A DNA stretch of 64,000 nt, from the NCBI RefSeq assembly GCF_019097595.1, contig NC_080711.1:12250428-12314427 (forward strand). Reading direction: 5' to 3'. Under the pieces are notes generated by a model. That model made no database searches. It had not been told where the DNA came from and saw nothing but the letters and a program-made list of their open reading frames with translations. The DNA is from Hemibagrus wyckioides (Eukaryota; Chordata; Actinopteri; Siluriformes; Bagridae). Positions 43,425-55,368 of this stretch are shown in pieces. How positions within the stretch are numbered: the first letter of the stretch is position 1; the number at the start of each line of letters is the position of its first letter. A program made the position numbers and the translations under genes.

Positions 43425-43679
43425 ATCCATGACAAAATTTTTTATTATTTATTTGAAGTCAGTAGTTTGTTTCAAGGAATCTACAGTAGTTTTGAAGAAG
43501 CACATAAGGTAAAAATAAGATAAATATATATTATGAACTGGGAAGTGCTTGATCTAGTTGATCTAAACAAAAGTGATTTCAGTGAACAGAAATAAACCTG
43601 AGAGCTAAAGTAATGAAGGATCCCTCTTAACTCAAAAGCAGCAGCACACTGTAACTGAGAGTAAACTCTTTTAAACTCT

Positions 43680-44090
43680 TTTACTGTCGTAAGCCGAATC
43701 TTAACCTATTCCAGGTCCGGATTATTTGAAGACTGAAGCAGACTAATAAGGTTTACAGAAGTAGGATTGTGGAGGTGACAGATATCAAGCTGGGAGAAAC
43801 GAAATGAAAAGTCCGAGTCCCAGGGCGGGTTTATTTTAATTACGGTGAAATGAAGACATGCAAATGAGGCAGTGGGACATTCGGATTCCGAGAACCTTTA
43901 ATCGAACCTGATAAATGGATGACAAAGAACCGCAAATTCTTTTTATTTTGGCCAGAGAGGATAAAATGACGTCTTGGATGTTGGACATTTACTTAAAGGA
44001 TACGGCGGCGGATAGGATGCTTTAAGGAAACACTATTACCGACAAATGGATGTGGCTTGTTCAATTGAAATAGCCCAATCAGTTCATTAG
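43680..44090. promoter_or_regulatory. Candidate enhancer with octamer motif
   Basis: This unique block lies between two AT arrays. It contains an exact POU octamer ATGCAAAT at 43858-43865 close to TTTTAATTACGG (TAATTA core), and then GGCGGCGGATAGG and TTCAATTGAAATAG. The combination near a developmental regulator gene is suggestive of an enhancer, by inference only. Confidence 0.3.
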
Positions 44091-44093
44091 GAT

Positions 44094-44098
<5 letters not shown>

Positions 44099-44148
<50 letters not shown>
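44099..44148. repeat. (TA)n microsatellite, about 50 bases
   Basis: An uninterrupted TA alternation between two unique blocks. Confidence 0.97.
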
Positions 44149-44150
<2 letters not shown>

Positions 44151-44239
44151 CCCTTGACTTGACTTCGTCTTCTAAACCTTACTATTTGTTCAGAAAGGGA
44201 CGGGCTGTGCTCTGCTATTTCAAAGTTACCACCATTTCA

Positions 44240-44510
44240 CTGAGTTCCGCTCCCCGTGTATTACATTTCAGCCATTTTTTACGGCTCTCTGGTCACTAAA
44301 CGCGTTGCCCAGAAACGTGCTGAGGCAGCTGATAAGACGTGCAATGTTCACATAGCTTCGTCGGCACGCCGCGAAACGTTAATCAGGGCAACCATTTTTA
44401 AAGCGGCCGAAATGTTGGCGCAGCCGGAGAAAAGAAAATGGCTGTCCTCCGCCTCACGCGCTTATTCACATCACTGAACGTAGGTTGTATAAATAACGCG
44501 CCAGGCTGAC
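44240..44510. promoter_or_regulatory. CpG-rich candidate promoter in CBX4-CBX8 spacer
   Basis: CpG-dense relative to its surroundings (AAACGCGTTGCC, GGCACGCCGCGAAACG, AAAGCGGCCG, GGCGCAGCCGG), with a TATA-like GTATAAATAACG near 44490 and a YY1-like AAAATGGCTG. A 73-codon ORF spans part of it without recognisable similarity. It could be the promoter of a non-coding transcript or a Polycomb-bound CpG element. Confidence 0.35.
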
Positions 44511-44520
44511 GCCGTTGTTG

Positions 44521-44557
<37 letters not shown>

Positions 44558-47500
44558 CAAAAAAAAAAAGAATGAACCTGGAATGACATCAAGCAGCTGA
44601 AGACCGCACGGACACGCCAAATATAGACTAGACCATCGAAGAGGCGATACATTAACCCACATAGGCGATATTCTAATGGTATCAAAACCGCATGTGTGCT
44701 TTGTATTCAGTGAAATTAACCCATAGATCAAACCAAGTCCTAGATAAAGCAATGAGCCACAAAATAACACGCTTGCGTGGTGTTTTTTTCTTTTTTTTTC
44801 TGTGGGTGTGTGTTCATGATTACCGGGACTGACACCCTATTGTCATCCTGGCACCTTTACACCTCTTTGCAGTTTTCTATAAAGACATCACAATTTCGGC
44901 TTGTTTCTTAATATTCACATTTTAGTTACACTCTTCCGTAAAATTACTTGAATTGATGAAAGGACACCAAACCTAGAATAAACGATTTCCTGATAAACTA
45001 AACAGACCAGAAGACAAAATAAAAAAGAAAGAAAGAAAGACATAAACTACAGACTTAAAACCGCAAACTTAAGGTAATCTACACTAGGGAAAATATTTGA
45101 CAGGTGAATCCTGTCGCTGCATCGTGGATGGTATTTATAAGGGATGTGAAGTCATGCATGGATTTAATGATATTGTTATTAGTTTAAACATATTTAAAAC
45201 ATTTTATTTCATGACATTAAGATGTTCTATCAGCTGTAGTGTTTTTTTTTCCGAGGGCGGATCCACAGATTAAAAGTCAGCCAATGATATTTTTACAGCT
45301 CGACTAGCAGTGTCAGGATTCCGCCATACAGCCACACGCCATTACAGCAGTCCAATCCTCTGCACACACAAATAAGGGAATAAAAATCCTTTACGCATTA
45401 AACATGACGGATATTAATGATCAGCGTGTATAATTGTTGTATTTACATCATTATTGTACAAAATTTATTTCCGCAGCGCATTAGATTTTCCCGACATAAC
45501 GCTGATTTTTATTTTTAGCCTCTTTGTTCTGAACAGCTCTTTGTTTCTCGGACCAGGTCATATAGGTACAAAATCAATAAGGTACACACATTAGACAAAG
45601 CTGTTATAAAAAGCATTCATTTATCCAGCACTACGCTTTAATCGCTCTCAGATTTTTTTTCTTCCTTTCTTCCTTTCTCTTTCTTTTTCGTTTTAACCTC
45701 ATGGACATAATGCTTCATTTTCGTTGCGGCATGTCGGCAAATTTATTATCAATATATTTTAATTTATATAGGATCTTATTTATTATTTTTCAGGGCTATT
45801 TATTTGCCTTTTTTTTATTATTGACTAGGATAAATCCTTGAGGCTTTATATACATTTATTTCCTCTAAAAAGAGGCTCATTTGTTCGATTTTAAGCAAGG
45901 ATTTTGTTTTGCGGTTATTTGAATGTTTTTAACATACATTTATTTATATAGGTTTGTTAATCCTGAATCCAGAAAATCCTGAAACCTAGCATCCCTAACT
46001 AGTAAGATGTATTAGCAGTAAAATGTAGGGACAAAATAAAGAGCAGTAAAATGCTGGTAAAAAAAACAACAACCCAAAAAAAACAAAAAAACAAAAAAAT
46101 AAAATAAAAATTAAAAACGAAACACATCAACAGAACCGATACTTAAATATCTTGTTGTGATGTTAAAAAAAATCGAGTTCTATAATAATCTTAGATGTAT
46201 TTTTTGTTTGTAATTATTTTATTGAATTCTGACGACATATAAATGGTAAGCATTGTTTCGGTTCTTTAATTAAATAAGACAAAAATGTATTTTTTTTAAT
46301 AAAATGTCTACAGCTCTACACAAAGCTAAAAAATCATGCTAAAATGACTCTGAGCTAATAAAACATCACAAGACAATCCTGCAATGATGCTGTCGCAAAA
46401 AAAAACCCAAAACAAAACAAAAAAAAACAAACAAAAAAACAACCAATAAACAATGTTAATGTTATTTAGAGCAAATCAGAAAGTGGTGAAACAGGCATTT
46501 ATGTAATATATTAAAACATTTCCATTGCAGCATTATGAAAATAAACATTACGGTTTTGTTGCAAAGTATCGAATTTGTCAAAACATATTGTCTTGTCCAT
46601 TTGCTTGGTCTTTCAGTTAAGTGTCGTAAAAAGGTTTTGTGTAACATGAAGCTTCACGCCATTTTGCATTGTAAATAAATTTAATCATCATAATCAAAAC
46701 GAAACATGTTTTGACATGACACTTAACACGATGTTTATTTGATTCTATATATTAATAAAATAAATCTTGCAGCATGTTCAGAAGCAATATGTTATTTGTA
46801 TGTGTGTAAAATGTAAATTCTGTGTTTATTTACTTTTTAAAAATCGCATTTCCCCTGCTTCATTACTGACCGTAAACTTAATAGTATTTTTAATACTAAT
46901 GATTAATGATTAAACTCAGTTCATGGTAGCTTGCATAAAATATGTCTGACAAACCTTCTTATGTTACACTTAAGAATTAAAATTGATGTTGTGTTTTGTA
47001 AGTATACTCTATCCACAGATCTGTACAAATAAAGTCTGATTTTGTCTCTGTTTATCCATAATATTAAATTTAAAGATGGGCATTTTTTTTCATTAACACG
47101 ACAATCATTCATTCAATCATTCATTAGTCAAAAAGCTATACTTCATGTTTTTTTATTTTATTTTACATATTTCAAACATTTCAACTCAAAAAGCCTAATG
47201 CAAAACGGGGTTTTATTCTTCTGTTGAACCAAAGCTTTATTTTTAACGAAACACTCATCTGTAAATAAAACCCTTCCTCGCCCTCTCATGTCATTGCAAC
47301 TTTCAGCTGATTTCAGAAAGGGTGCCAATGGCAAAAAGGCTAAAAAAAGAACTTAACTTTAATGAGTTTAGAATGTTACCTAAATATTCAGTGTCATCTG
47401 ACATCATAATAGTCAACTAAATTAAAGTAATTAATTAATTAATTAATTAACTAAAGTAATTTCAGAATATTGATTAAATCCTAACAGCGCATTTATGTAG

Positions 47501-47568
47501 CTTAAATTAAATAAGACCCGATAGAATATTTGGATTCTTAAAACAGCAATGATTAAATGGATAAAAAT

Positions 47569-47724
<156 letters not shown>

Positions 47725-47933
47725 GCAGTGTATATGCATTTATGTATATTTAGATTGAAATATAAATAGGTCGCATCACCATACTGAAAACAGGAATAAT
47801 TGTATTTATTTTTTATTGGTTGCCTCGTAAACTACAAGCAATTTTGAACAAAGACTGAATTTGCTGTTTTCCTACACCATGTTTTCTAAATTTTCCACAA
47901 CTGCAATTTACAGTTATTCCTAGATATTTTGTC

Positions 47934-47958
47934 ATAATAATAATAATAATAAAATAAA

Positions 47959-48034
<76 letters not shown>

Positions 48035-48088
48035 CTTATTATTATTATTATTGGTGTTGTTATAATAATAATAATAATAATAATAATA

Positions 48089-48133
<45 letters not shown>
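47934..48133. repeat. Two successive (AAT)n-(ATT)n palindromes
   Basis: AAT units switch to ATT units near 47993; after a short break (TAACCTTATT, TTGGTGTTG) a second AAT block switches to ATT near 48090. Each half is the reverse complement of its neighbour, so both form perfect hairpins. Confidence 0.95.
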
Positions 48134-48990
48134 GCTTTTTATAACCTTTGATTATTCCAAGAGTATATCAGATTAACTTGAGACCCGATAAGAATTAATA
48201 GCTTATTTATTTGAACGCTCTTTTCTATTTATTCTGTTCATACGCTTATATTATAACTCATACTTAACATCAGGTATGCAACAAAAATTATATAATAATC
48301 ACAATTTGCCAAGGACTAAGAATCATGGCGAACTGTGATCATTATATATGACTGTTTTATTTGACGTTACATGCAGATCACTTCCACAGCTCTTCAGGAT
48401 TACTCTGGTTTGAACAAAACCCTGGGATTTCATTAAAGTCTCAAGCTGGGATTTTTAAACAATCGGTAACTTTTCCAATTTCTCCATAAATTGAGATATT
48501 ATTGAGAATTAAAGTCCGATATAGCAAAGCAACACGCCACAGGGAAAGCAATGACTTTTTCTATTTATTTCTATGTTATGGGCCTAGTAAAATCTAGGCT
48601 TATTGACTTTGTTTGAATGCAAACGAAAGGAAATGAATTAAGGGAAAGAAATGCCTACAACTTTTATCAGCATAATATGTAGAATTTAGGCTGATAAGCA
48701 TTGGGCCAGAATAAAAGGTACAGCCACATACAGGGACATAAAGTCACATATATTTTTAATATTATTGGGCATTACACTGTGAACAATCTCACTGTTACCA
48801 AGAACACGACAAAATGTAGTGGACAGACGAGTGACCATTAAACGAAATAGTTATCTGTTGTGTGTAAAAAATATGAGCAGTGACTCAGTTTAACCTGCAT
48901 GTTTATTCAGCACTGTAGGTCAGATGTGACAACAAACAGGGCCTAAAACTAAAACTGAGCCTGGTTTGCCTGATCCATGTTTTTTCTTAC

Positions 48991-49349
48991 TTGTTTTTCA
49001 CAGGCAGCTGAAATTAAACCTCGACCTACAAGCAAATTTAAAAACATGAAACCTCAGCCAAATTTCCGTCGCGCTGTGTTCAACCTCAAGCGCTGTTTTA
49101 TGGTTCGTCACTTCCTCGAAAAGAAGACAGCGCGGCTCCTCCCCTACCTTAGCAACTACATTCGCTTAGCAACGACTCGACCAATAGACTCAACCAAATA
49201 CGGTCCCACCGACTCCGGTCCCATGGCAACAATTTAGAACGTGATGACGTCTCTGCCAACGAGTATTATGGGCTGTCCGTGATTATTCTGGCCGAGGTTG
49301 TAGCGGTGGAAAAAAAAAAAAAAAAAGAAACCGTGGGGCAGAAGTAAAC
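48991..49349 (+). promoter_or_regulatory. cbx8: CBX8 promoter and 5' UTR
   Basis: A compact promoter with several textbook sites: CTTAGCAAC at 49148-49156 and again at 49165-49173, CCAAT at 49181-49185, an RFX X-box-like GGTCCCATGGCAAC at 49217-49230, and a CRE-like TGACGTCT at 49245-49252. No TATA box is seen. The start codon context AAACATGG is good (A at -3, G at +4). A run of 16 A bases lies at 49311-49326 in the presumed 5' UTR. An 86-codon ORF across the promoter looks like chance. Confidence 0.6.
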
Positions 49350-51337
49350 ATGGAGCTCTCCGCGGTCGGGGAGAGGGTTTTCGCGGCCGAGTCCATCATC
49401 AAGCGACGCATAAGGAGAGTACGTATACAACTTTTACCTTTTGTTACATTGTTCTCGCTTTTGGTACAACGAAAAGGTTTGAGATTGGTTCGCGTCATGA
49501 AGCTTTGGCAAGTTGAACGTTGAAGGCTAGCTTAGCTAGCGAGCCTAGCATGCTAATTGATTGGCCGTGTTTTAGCTGTCATGCGTTCTCTTGCAGGGGC
49601 GGATGGAGTATCTGGTGAAATGGAAAGGCTGGTCTCAGAAGTAAGTAACACAAGCCCCTGTGTGTAATGGAGGCCAACGGCTGCACTGATATTTGTCTAG
49701 TCTGCTAACGCTAACGTTAGGGGCTGCTATCGAGCTGAATGCTAACAGTTCAGAACCCGAAACAGTGCGTAACGGGCTTCGGGACTCGGGGCTAAAACAT
49801 TAGCTGACGTTTTATGTCCAACTGTGGGGTTAGCATGGTCGCTAATTCGCGGAAACTATGAGTTGATTCACGTGCTGGTGTCTTGTGAGATAAGTGATGC
49901 AGATTACTCACGATTTCGTTTTAATCGGACGCTCAGATTGTCCGTGATATTTTATTTCAGCCGCGATGATTGTATATTAATGTACATTTTCGTTACAGGT
50001 ACAGCACCTGGGAGCCAGAGGAAAATATTTTGGACGAACGTCTGTTCGCAGCTTTCGAGGAGAGGTGAGTGCACTTGTCTATAACATTTCCCTAAAGTCT
50101 GTTTATAAATGTAATTTACCGCATAAACTAACAGCCAGTGTCTTCCTTATAGAGAGCGCGAGAGAGAATTATATGGGCCGAAAAAGAGAGGACCCAAGCC
50201 AGAAACTTTCTTACTGAAGGTGAGCAAAGTGCAGCTTCTGTTTAAGCTCACTGCACATCTTAATAATCATTTAACAAGCTGTTTTTAACCATTTATTCAT
50301 TCATTGTCTGCCCTTCTTTAGCTCGTTCTGTGAAATTAATAGTTAGGATTTAAATATGTACATTTGGACCATGTTAAGCTCAGGGCAGGTGTTTTTGAAG
50401 AGATGTCTGTGGTTTTACTAGAACCAGTTTGTCTACCATGTCTTCTTAAGTTGATAAACATTAATTTGATATATATGCAATGATCTCTCTTTTCTTTTAA
50501 TATTTACAGGCAAAGGCTAAAGCAAAAGCCAAAAGTGATGATTTCCGTAGGGAAATGTCACGAGAGATTCGAGTTTCGTTCCCTGTTGCAGAACCAGTTG
50601 TCACACCTCGAGCTCGAGAAGGGCTGAGAACGGTTGTACCGACTATCTTTCCTCCAAGCGCTGTCAACAGGGGAGAAAGTGTTCGTGTTCGATCACCAGA
50701 GCCAGAGAGAAGATCTCGACCTTCCGTGTCTCCAACACATAACCTTATGGACTCAGTTAATACACCAAAAAAGAGAGGACCAAAGCCAAAGTTGCGTTTT
50801 CCTGTTAGCACACCTAGCAGCAGCTGTTCGCCCACTGAATCAGTCAAGAGAAGGGCAGATGAACAGTTATCATTTAGTCCAACTAAAATTTCCAGGCCTG
50901 TTCATCATTCGGGAGAAACATCCAACTGCAGTGTTATCCATTTAACTCAGAGGTTTCATGCAGAAAGCAGTAAGCCTCCGAAACAGCTTGGGTGTGGATC
51001 GAGTAGTAGTGTTGCTCTTGGAGGCACTCTGCGAAAAACAGCTCATGATATTTTGGGACATGGCACAAAGCATTTTTCAAGTGGCTCTTTAGTTCCACAC
51101 ACCAAGAGGAAACATCTTTCCAAGAACAGTTTCTTTCAACCTGACGACCTGCCCGTCGACCGCCTGTCTCCAGAATACCCCGTGCCACAGAATCTCGGAG
51201 ATGAAGATGAGGAATCCTGGACCCCGTGCCTCAAGAACATGGAGAAAATCACTGTGACAGATATAACAAGCAACTCACTGACTGTAACGATTAAGGAGAG
51301 CTCAACAGATCATGGCTTCTTCAAAGAACAGAGATGA
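49350..51337 (+). CDS. cbx8: CBX8, PRC1 chromodomain protein
   Basis: CBX8 is a Polycomb PRC1 subunit that binds H3K27me3 and joins RING1 to silence target genes. Five coding exons with GT-AG introns: 49350-49418, 49597-49640, 49999-50064, 50153-50219, 50510-51337, giving 357 residues (human 389). The chromodomain starts [15 protein letters not shown], with cage residues F11, W32 and W35, and is nearly identical to human CBX8. KKRGPKP follows the chromodomain and recurs at 169-176; a short AKAKAKAK run starts exon 5 at residue 83. SVIHL (223-227) matches a conserved mid-protein segment. An acidic DEDEESW (314-319) precedes the C-box (about 326-357), which ends in the CBX8-type GFFKEQR. The long Arg/Asp/Glu-rich run of the human protein is missing. 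The first four exons equal those of CBX4 in length. Confidence 0.96.
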
Positions 51338-52837
51338 CTTGTGTGTTTCTTGGTCAGCTGATGTAAATAATTATGAAATATTATCTATCCATTAACAGTT
51401 ACCTATGTTTCTATCATTTGTAGACTAACTGTACATCACGTCTTTGAATTATGTAAATATGTAACAAAAATAGTCTGCATATACATTAACATTCATATTT
51501 TCTATGAAAATGAAGTTTATTTTTTTACTTCCCAAGGTATATGTAATGTCCAGAGATCACTTTGTTTCGGCTTGCCCTCATCTGTAATGCGGGGGAGCAC
51601 ACACCGCAGTGGCTACGTGCGACTACGTGCATTCTTAGAGCAGCGGGCGGCACGTGCTGTTGTTATTTACTGCCTAGTACCCTAGTGTGTGTTTTCCCGA
51701 ATATAGACTCTGGGCCTCTTTCAACGCACGGCACCTTTTATTCAGGGGGACCAGTAAGTTCCTCCTGTATTATCCCTTCTGTCCTTTATTGTATTATGTG
51801 AATAGAGTTTGTGTATATTTGAAGGTCTAGCATTGTCGTGTATGAAAAGCACAAAGTAAATATAAATATAAATGCTGACCAAACCATGGAAAGTGTCTGA
51901 ATTGTTGCCTGAAGTCAAGGAGCTCTCCATATACAATGTAAAATGTAATAGCGCGCGCGGTGTTAAAGTTGCTTTTTTTTTTTTTTTTGTAAAATTGGAA
52001 TTGTTTTAAGAGATCCAAAAAATCTATTTGACCTTTATATATTTACTATTACGGTTTTGGATACAAGTGAAACAAGCTACCATGAGCACGAGATATATTA
52101 GATGATAAAAAAAACCCCGCAAATAAGTTGTTAGTCTTTGCATTACTTATTACATGTTCGTGGTTTTTCCCACTGCTTTAAAACGAAGTGTCGCCTGAAC
52201 ACACACACACACACACACACGCACACAAACCTAGTTGACCTGGTTAAACACGCGCCCTGGTCGTGTTACAGTTTAATGTCCTTTTTTTTTTAACAAAAAA
52301 CAAAGAAAACAAACCTGGGTATTCTTCAATTATGTAAAAATCCAACAAAATAGGGATTTGCACGAGTTTACAAGAAATGTTGAAAGATGATTTGTCTTAG
52401 CAGAAATGAAAACTCGGCTTTTATGGTCGTGTCTCAGTCCATCTGCTATTAGAGAAAACGTGTAATGTTTGTGTAAGTTCAGCTCCCGCTGCGTTTACCC
52501 CTCACACGTCTCGTTTAAGTGTCGGCTTGATCGATGCGGCCCTGAAAGTTCCGCTAAAATAAAAATAAAATCGGATTGTCGGTTTTACCGTATTTAAGAA
52601 AAAAGGTATAGCGCTGTCTGCCTTATATAAAGCTTTCAAAACACATCGTGCGTGTAACAAAGCAAAATAATCGATAATGAAATAAAGCGGACATTCCCGT
52701 GGGCATTGGTCAGACACTCACACTGACCAATAGTTTTAACAGGCAGAAAAACATAAAAACATCCGTTTTGGAGCCGAAGGTTACACTATTTTTTATAAGC
52801 TAGCCTGAAAAAAGAAGAAAAAGCTACAGGTTTTGTT

Positions 52838-52849
52838 ATAATAATAATA

Positions 52850-52890
<41 letters not shown>

Positions 52891-52928
52891 TATTATTATT
52901 ATTATTACTATTATTATAATAATAATTA
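52838..52928. repeat. (AAT)n-(ATT)n palindrome
   Basis: AAT units (with one TAG) turn into ATT units (with one ACT) near 52890, giving a near-perfect inverted repeat even in its interruptions. Confidence 0.95.
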
Positions 52929-53499
52929 TGCCTAATACTACCTAGAGCCAGCTGGATTATTTGTATAAAACTGTCACACTGTCTTTGTCAACAAATTCTC
53001 CTTAAAAATGTTATGAAGCCGTATAACAGGGCAGAGTTATGTCAGGATAAAGCCTCGGGATATTGTCATCCTCCATTAAAGTGCTAAGAGTAAAAGGTAA
53101 AAGGCTTTTAAAAAAATGTTTTTAATGTTTTAATTTTATTTTTTACTTTTTTTTTTTTTTACCATAGAAAGCTTGAAACTGGTTATTACACAGCAATATG
53201 TTTAACGAAAAAAATAATGCTGAGCTCTTAGGGATTGCACTCAGAAATCCAAGACTCAATACTTCTCAGTGTAGTATCCTTGAAATGACTCCTTTTGTGC
53301 CTTTTTTTGTATCTTTTACTTGAAAATGTGACTCTAGTGTAAATGAAAATCAAGGTAAAGAATTGCACCAGTTATGTATCTATGTTCAAAGGTAGATTAA
53401 GTTGCACTACAATTTCCCAGTTTTAAAGATGAACAATAAAGGCACAAGAACAGGCAACATTAATGATCGAAAGCAATGTTTTGTACACACACACACGGG

Positions 53500-53720
53500 T
53501 GAGAGTTTTTACGGCTTTTTCCTAAGAAGTCGTTTCAGATTCGACCAAACATAAACGGGAAAGCCCTGGGAATGTCCAGTGATTGACGTCATTCGGCAAT
53601 ATTGGCCACAGATCCGTCAGAATCTAGTTCTGACCTTAATCCCGATTTAATTCCTATTCCCAGATGAGTTTTTAAAACCGCACAAATCCACAAGATGTCG
53701 CCATGACCTCACTTCAAAAG
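53500..53720. promoter_or_regulatory. Candidate enhancer with full CRE
   Basis: The unique block contains a palindromic TGACGTCA at 53584-53591, followed by an NF1-like TTGGCCACA and then CTTAATCCCGATTTAATTCC. It sits about 2.2 kb after the CBX8 stop and 1.8 kb before METRNL exon 1. Function is inferred from motif content. Confidence 0.3.
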
Positions 53721-54528
53721 AATGCACACAGGGAAAATAAATTACACCCCTCAATTAACTCTTTAATTAACACCTGAAAGTATTCATTAACTCACTTTGG
53801 ACACAGATAGGCTAGAGTTTAACTTATTCCGGTACACATAGCTAGTAAAGTTATAATCAGCATAAAAGGAGAAGTATAGCCTATATAATACGTATGCTTA
53901 CGTTCAACAGACTCGTTTAGTCACGTGGCTTGGTGAATAAACTTTGCATCCTACACAGAGCTTCAGATTAAATTTCCCCTTCTCCTGTTTTTAGTCACTT
54001 CCCATCAAATGTGTAGCTAGGCCTATGTTTAATCTGTGTCTGTGGCTCAGCTTTTAAGGTCGTCTCATATGTCAACTCCTTAAGCTGTTTTATTTTAACT
54101 CAGATATCTGAGGGCTGACGTGCTATTAATCACGTGCCTGAAATAATCATTGGCTAAATAATGACCTCTGCGTTGACGAGCACTACATCAAAAAAACAAA
54201 AAAAAACAAACAAAACAAACCTCATTCGTAAGCCGAGTGATTTTGTGTCAAGCTGATGAATCTCCTTGAATGAGTGACAAAATGACAAATGAGTGTCATT
54301 ACTGTATTATAGAAATAAATGAATTGGGAAATCTTATATTCTAATAAAAACCCGATTGTCAATAACATACAGTTTGAGGAATTTGAACTTCTGGTCTCTG
54401 ATCAAGATAAGGCAGGTCACTTCCGACAGGAAGAAGGGGAAAAGTAGGAATTTATTTAGTGGAAAAGGTGTTGCAGGATTATTAAATAATTATAATAGTG
54501 CATATAAAGACCACTGAAAACAATATAA

Positions 54529-54530
<2 letters not shown>

Positions 54531-54595
<65 letters not shown>

Positions 54596-55060
54596 ATAAA
54601 GTCAAAGTCAAAGAAGCTTTATTGTCACTTCAACCATATATTGCAGATGCAGTACACAGTGAAGTGAAACAACGTTCCTCCTAGACCAGAGGTGCTACAC
54701 ATAACACAGACAAAGTACAGTGACGGAGACAAACATAGAACTAAACATAGAGATAAAAAAAAATTAAACTATAATTTAAAAATTAAAATGAAACTAAAAA
54801 AAATTAAACTATACTTAAGGTGCAATCTTTAAGACATACAACAGAAGTGCACAGGAAGACAAGACAAGACAAGACAAACAACATATAGGCCGACTTTGTG
54901 CAAAGACCAAGACAATGTTAGACAATGAAAGAACAGTGTATACAGTGACTGCAGTTATTGCAATTATTAAAGTGACACATGTAACAAGACTAATATAAAT
55001 ATAAATGTAAAGTGAAATGTAAAGTGGCGTGTGCGTGCAAACAGGACATTTAGTGTGTAT
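54531..55060 (-). mobile_element. LINE 3' end (minus strand) with (TATC)n tail
   Basis: Read on the minus strand the element ends GACAATAAAGCTTCTTTGAC, then short TTTGAC units and a (GATA)n run (54531-54595 on the + strand as TATC). The adjoining 54600-55060 matches, in order, the 3' UTR of the LINE at 57846-58380 (TTTATTGTCACTTCAACC, then GTGAAACAACGTTCC). No reverse transcriptase sequence is left. It ends about 300 bases upstream of METRNL. Confidence 0.7.
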
Positions 55061-55368
55061 CTCGCACTCCTCTCTCTCGATATATATGGGAAAACGTTTA
55101 GTATAATTATAACAGTACATTAGAATGAATCCAGTCAGTCTATGTATCTTCCTGTCTCTCTGTCAGTCAGTCTCTCTGTCTAATGAGCCGAGAGCAGCAG
55201 TGTGTTAACTTAATAAATGTCAGTGCCTGAGGGTGGAGTCGACCTCTTCACCCTTTCATAGGGGAGAAAGGCTCTAAAGCAACCCTGTCTGAATCCTTCA
55301 ACTCACTAACCAGTCCACAGCATCCTGGAGATCTGCAGCCTACTGATGCTGTATAGGACAATGTTTGC

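Larger units (their letters stand above)
51338..54530. other. CBX8 3' UTR and CBX8-METRNL spacer
   Basis: The CBX8 3' UTR begins at 51338; its end is unclear, since the first AATAAA hexamers appear only near 52560-52690. Simple repeats are (CA)n at 52200-52222 and an AAT/ATT palindrome at 52838-52928. The block 53500-53720 is unique and motif-rich, and 54040-54180 contains TTAATCACGTGCC (E-box). No coding exon, and in particular no CBX2 exon on either strand, was recognised. Confidence 0.6.

Noticed and set aside
49020..49237. 86-codon ORF in the CBX8 promoter
   Set aside because: It covers promoter motifs, lies outside the likely transcript and resembles no protein.
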